Positions 5,808-6,245 of a DNA stretch of 6,245 nt are shown piece by piece. The notes beneath the pieces are model-generated. The model made no database searches and had not been told where the DNA came from. It was given only the letters and a program-made list of their open reading frames with translations. Location: assembly GCA_001828645.1 (NCBI GenBank), contig MHZD01000019.1:1-6245 (forward strand), written 5' to 3'. This DNA is from Planctomycetes bacterium RIFOXYC2_FULL_41_27. Its GTDB lineage: Bacteria; Planctomycetota; Brocadiia; Brocadiales; Brocadiaceae. A program made the translations under genes and the position numbers. Position 1 is the first letter of the stretch. Each line of letters opens with the position of its first letter.

Positions 5808-6245
5808 TTAGGACATACGATTGGCCATAAATGAAGCAATCTCTTTGAATACCGTTTTGTTTTCGACAGGGATTTCATCAATTGTGTTATAAGATTGCTT
5901 TATCAAATCTTCCGCATAATCCTGGGCATATTTTATAGCATTATACTTTTTATAGATGTCCAGCACCAATTTTATATCATTATCTGTTGTCTCGTCTCTA
6001 GGTTTTAACATAATGTCACGCAGGTGTTTCTTATCATCGGCAGAAGCGACCTGTAATGCATACGAATAGAGAAAACTTGCCTTGCCTTCCTTCACATCGG
6101 AACCTATCGCCCCCCCGCGTCCCTTGCCGTGTGTTAAGTCGATTAAATCATCACGAATCTGAAATGCAGGTCCCATCGTCTTCCCAAGCGACCATATCTT
6201 TTCTACAACCTTTTCGGAAATACCAGACACTACGGCCCCACCAAC
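5808..6245 (-). CDS. Polyprenyl diphosphate synthase, C-terminal part (5' end beyond window)
   Basis: This is a trans-isoprenyl diphosphate synthase, which condenses isopentenyl diphosphate onto an allylic diphosphate to make precursors of quinones, carotenoids or other isoprenoids in the cytoplasm. About 146 residues are visible, somewhat under half of the usual 300-350. The frame stays open to base 6245 (VGGAVVSG...), so the GTG at 6230 is not the real start. The decisive motif is the second aspartate-rich region, FQIRDDLID, preceded by LGKTMGPA and followed by GSDVKEGKASF, matching the family pattern of a Gly-Asp then Glu-Gly-Lys. The first aspartate-rich motif and the chain-length-determining residues before it lie outside the window, so geranylgeranyl, farnesyl or longer products cannot be told apart. 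The last residues, FMANRMS, are typical of a natural end. The TPR lipoprotein gene follows on the same strand. Confidence 0.9.
   Translation of the reverse strand, partial: VGGAVVSGISEKVVEKIWSLGKTMGPAFQIRDDLIDLTHGKGRGGAIGSDVKEGKASFLYSYALQVASADDKKHLRDIMLKPRDETTDNDIKLVLDIYKKYNAIKYAQDYAEDLIKQSYNTIDEIPVENKTVFKEIASFMANRMS

Noticed and set aside
6228..6230. GTG as start of the polyprenyl synthase
   Set aside because: The frame continues to the window end with family-like residues, and a protein starting here would lack the first aspartate-rich motif.

Overview
The window looks like a piece of chromosome from an AT-rich, respiratory, Gram-negative-type bacterium. The most telling gene encodes an exported octaheme cytochrome c of the hydroxylamine oxidoreductase (HAO) family. 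These proteins are known from anammox planctomycetes (where several paralogs coexist), ammonia oxidisers, methanotrophs and some epsilon- and deltaproteobacteria. The base composition, the lack of a C-terminal membrane anchor on the cytochrome and the neighbouring exported metal-site proteins fit an anammox planctomycete (Brocadiales) best. That assignment is inference from protein character, not a database match.

Layout. Bases 1-2238 (+) hold the 3' four fifths of a P2A (SERCA-like) calcium-transporting P-type ATPase whose N-terminus lies before the window. Its stop overlaps the start of the octaheme cytochrome gene (2235-3737, +) by four bases (ATGA), and the cytochrome gene has no ribosome binding site of its own, so the two are probably translationally coupled. 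Next come two separately promoted genes with strong Shine-Dalgarno sequences. One encodes a small exported YHS-domain protein (3923-4177, +). The other encodes an exported protein with eight CxxC motifs in two 67-residue repeats (4313-4870, +). A strong hairpin with an A-run before and a T-run after it (about 4904-4947) terminates this strand and also the opposing one.

On the minus strand are a lipoprotein with five consecutive 34-residue TPR units (4946-5680) and, upstream of it, the C-terminal half of a polyprenyl diphosphate synthase (5808-6245, cut by the window end). A cluster of short direct and inverted repeats built on TTACGAA / AAATCGTAA fills the gap between them.

How the parts may work together. 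The ATPase exports Ca2+ (or a related cation) from the cytoplasm, while the cytochrome works in the periplasm or, in anammox bacteria, the anammoxosome lumen. The small YHS and CxxC proteins are exported and carry cysteine metal sites, so the plus-strand block has a theme of metal ions and redox chemistry outside the cytoplasm. The points most worth a second look are the cytochrome's predicted active site (catalytic Asp and cross-linking Tyr apparently kept, neighbouring His replaced by Val), its coupling to a calcium pump, the duplicated 8xCxxC exported protein, and a perfect dyad at the predicted transcription start of the YHS gene.
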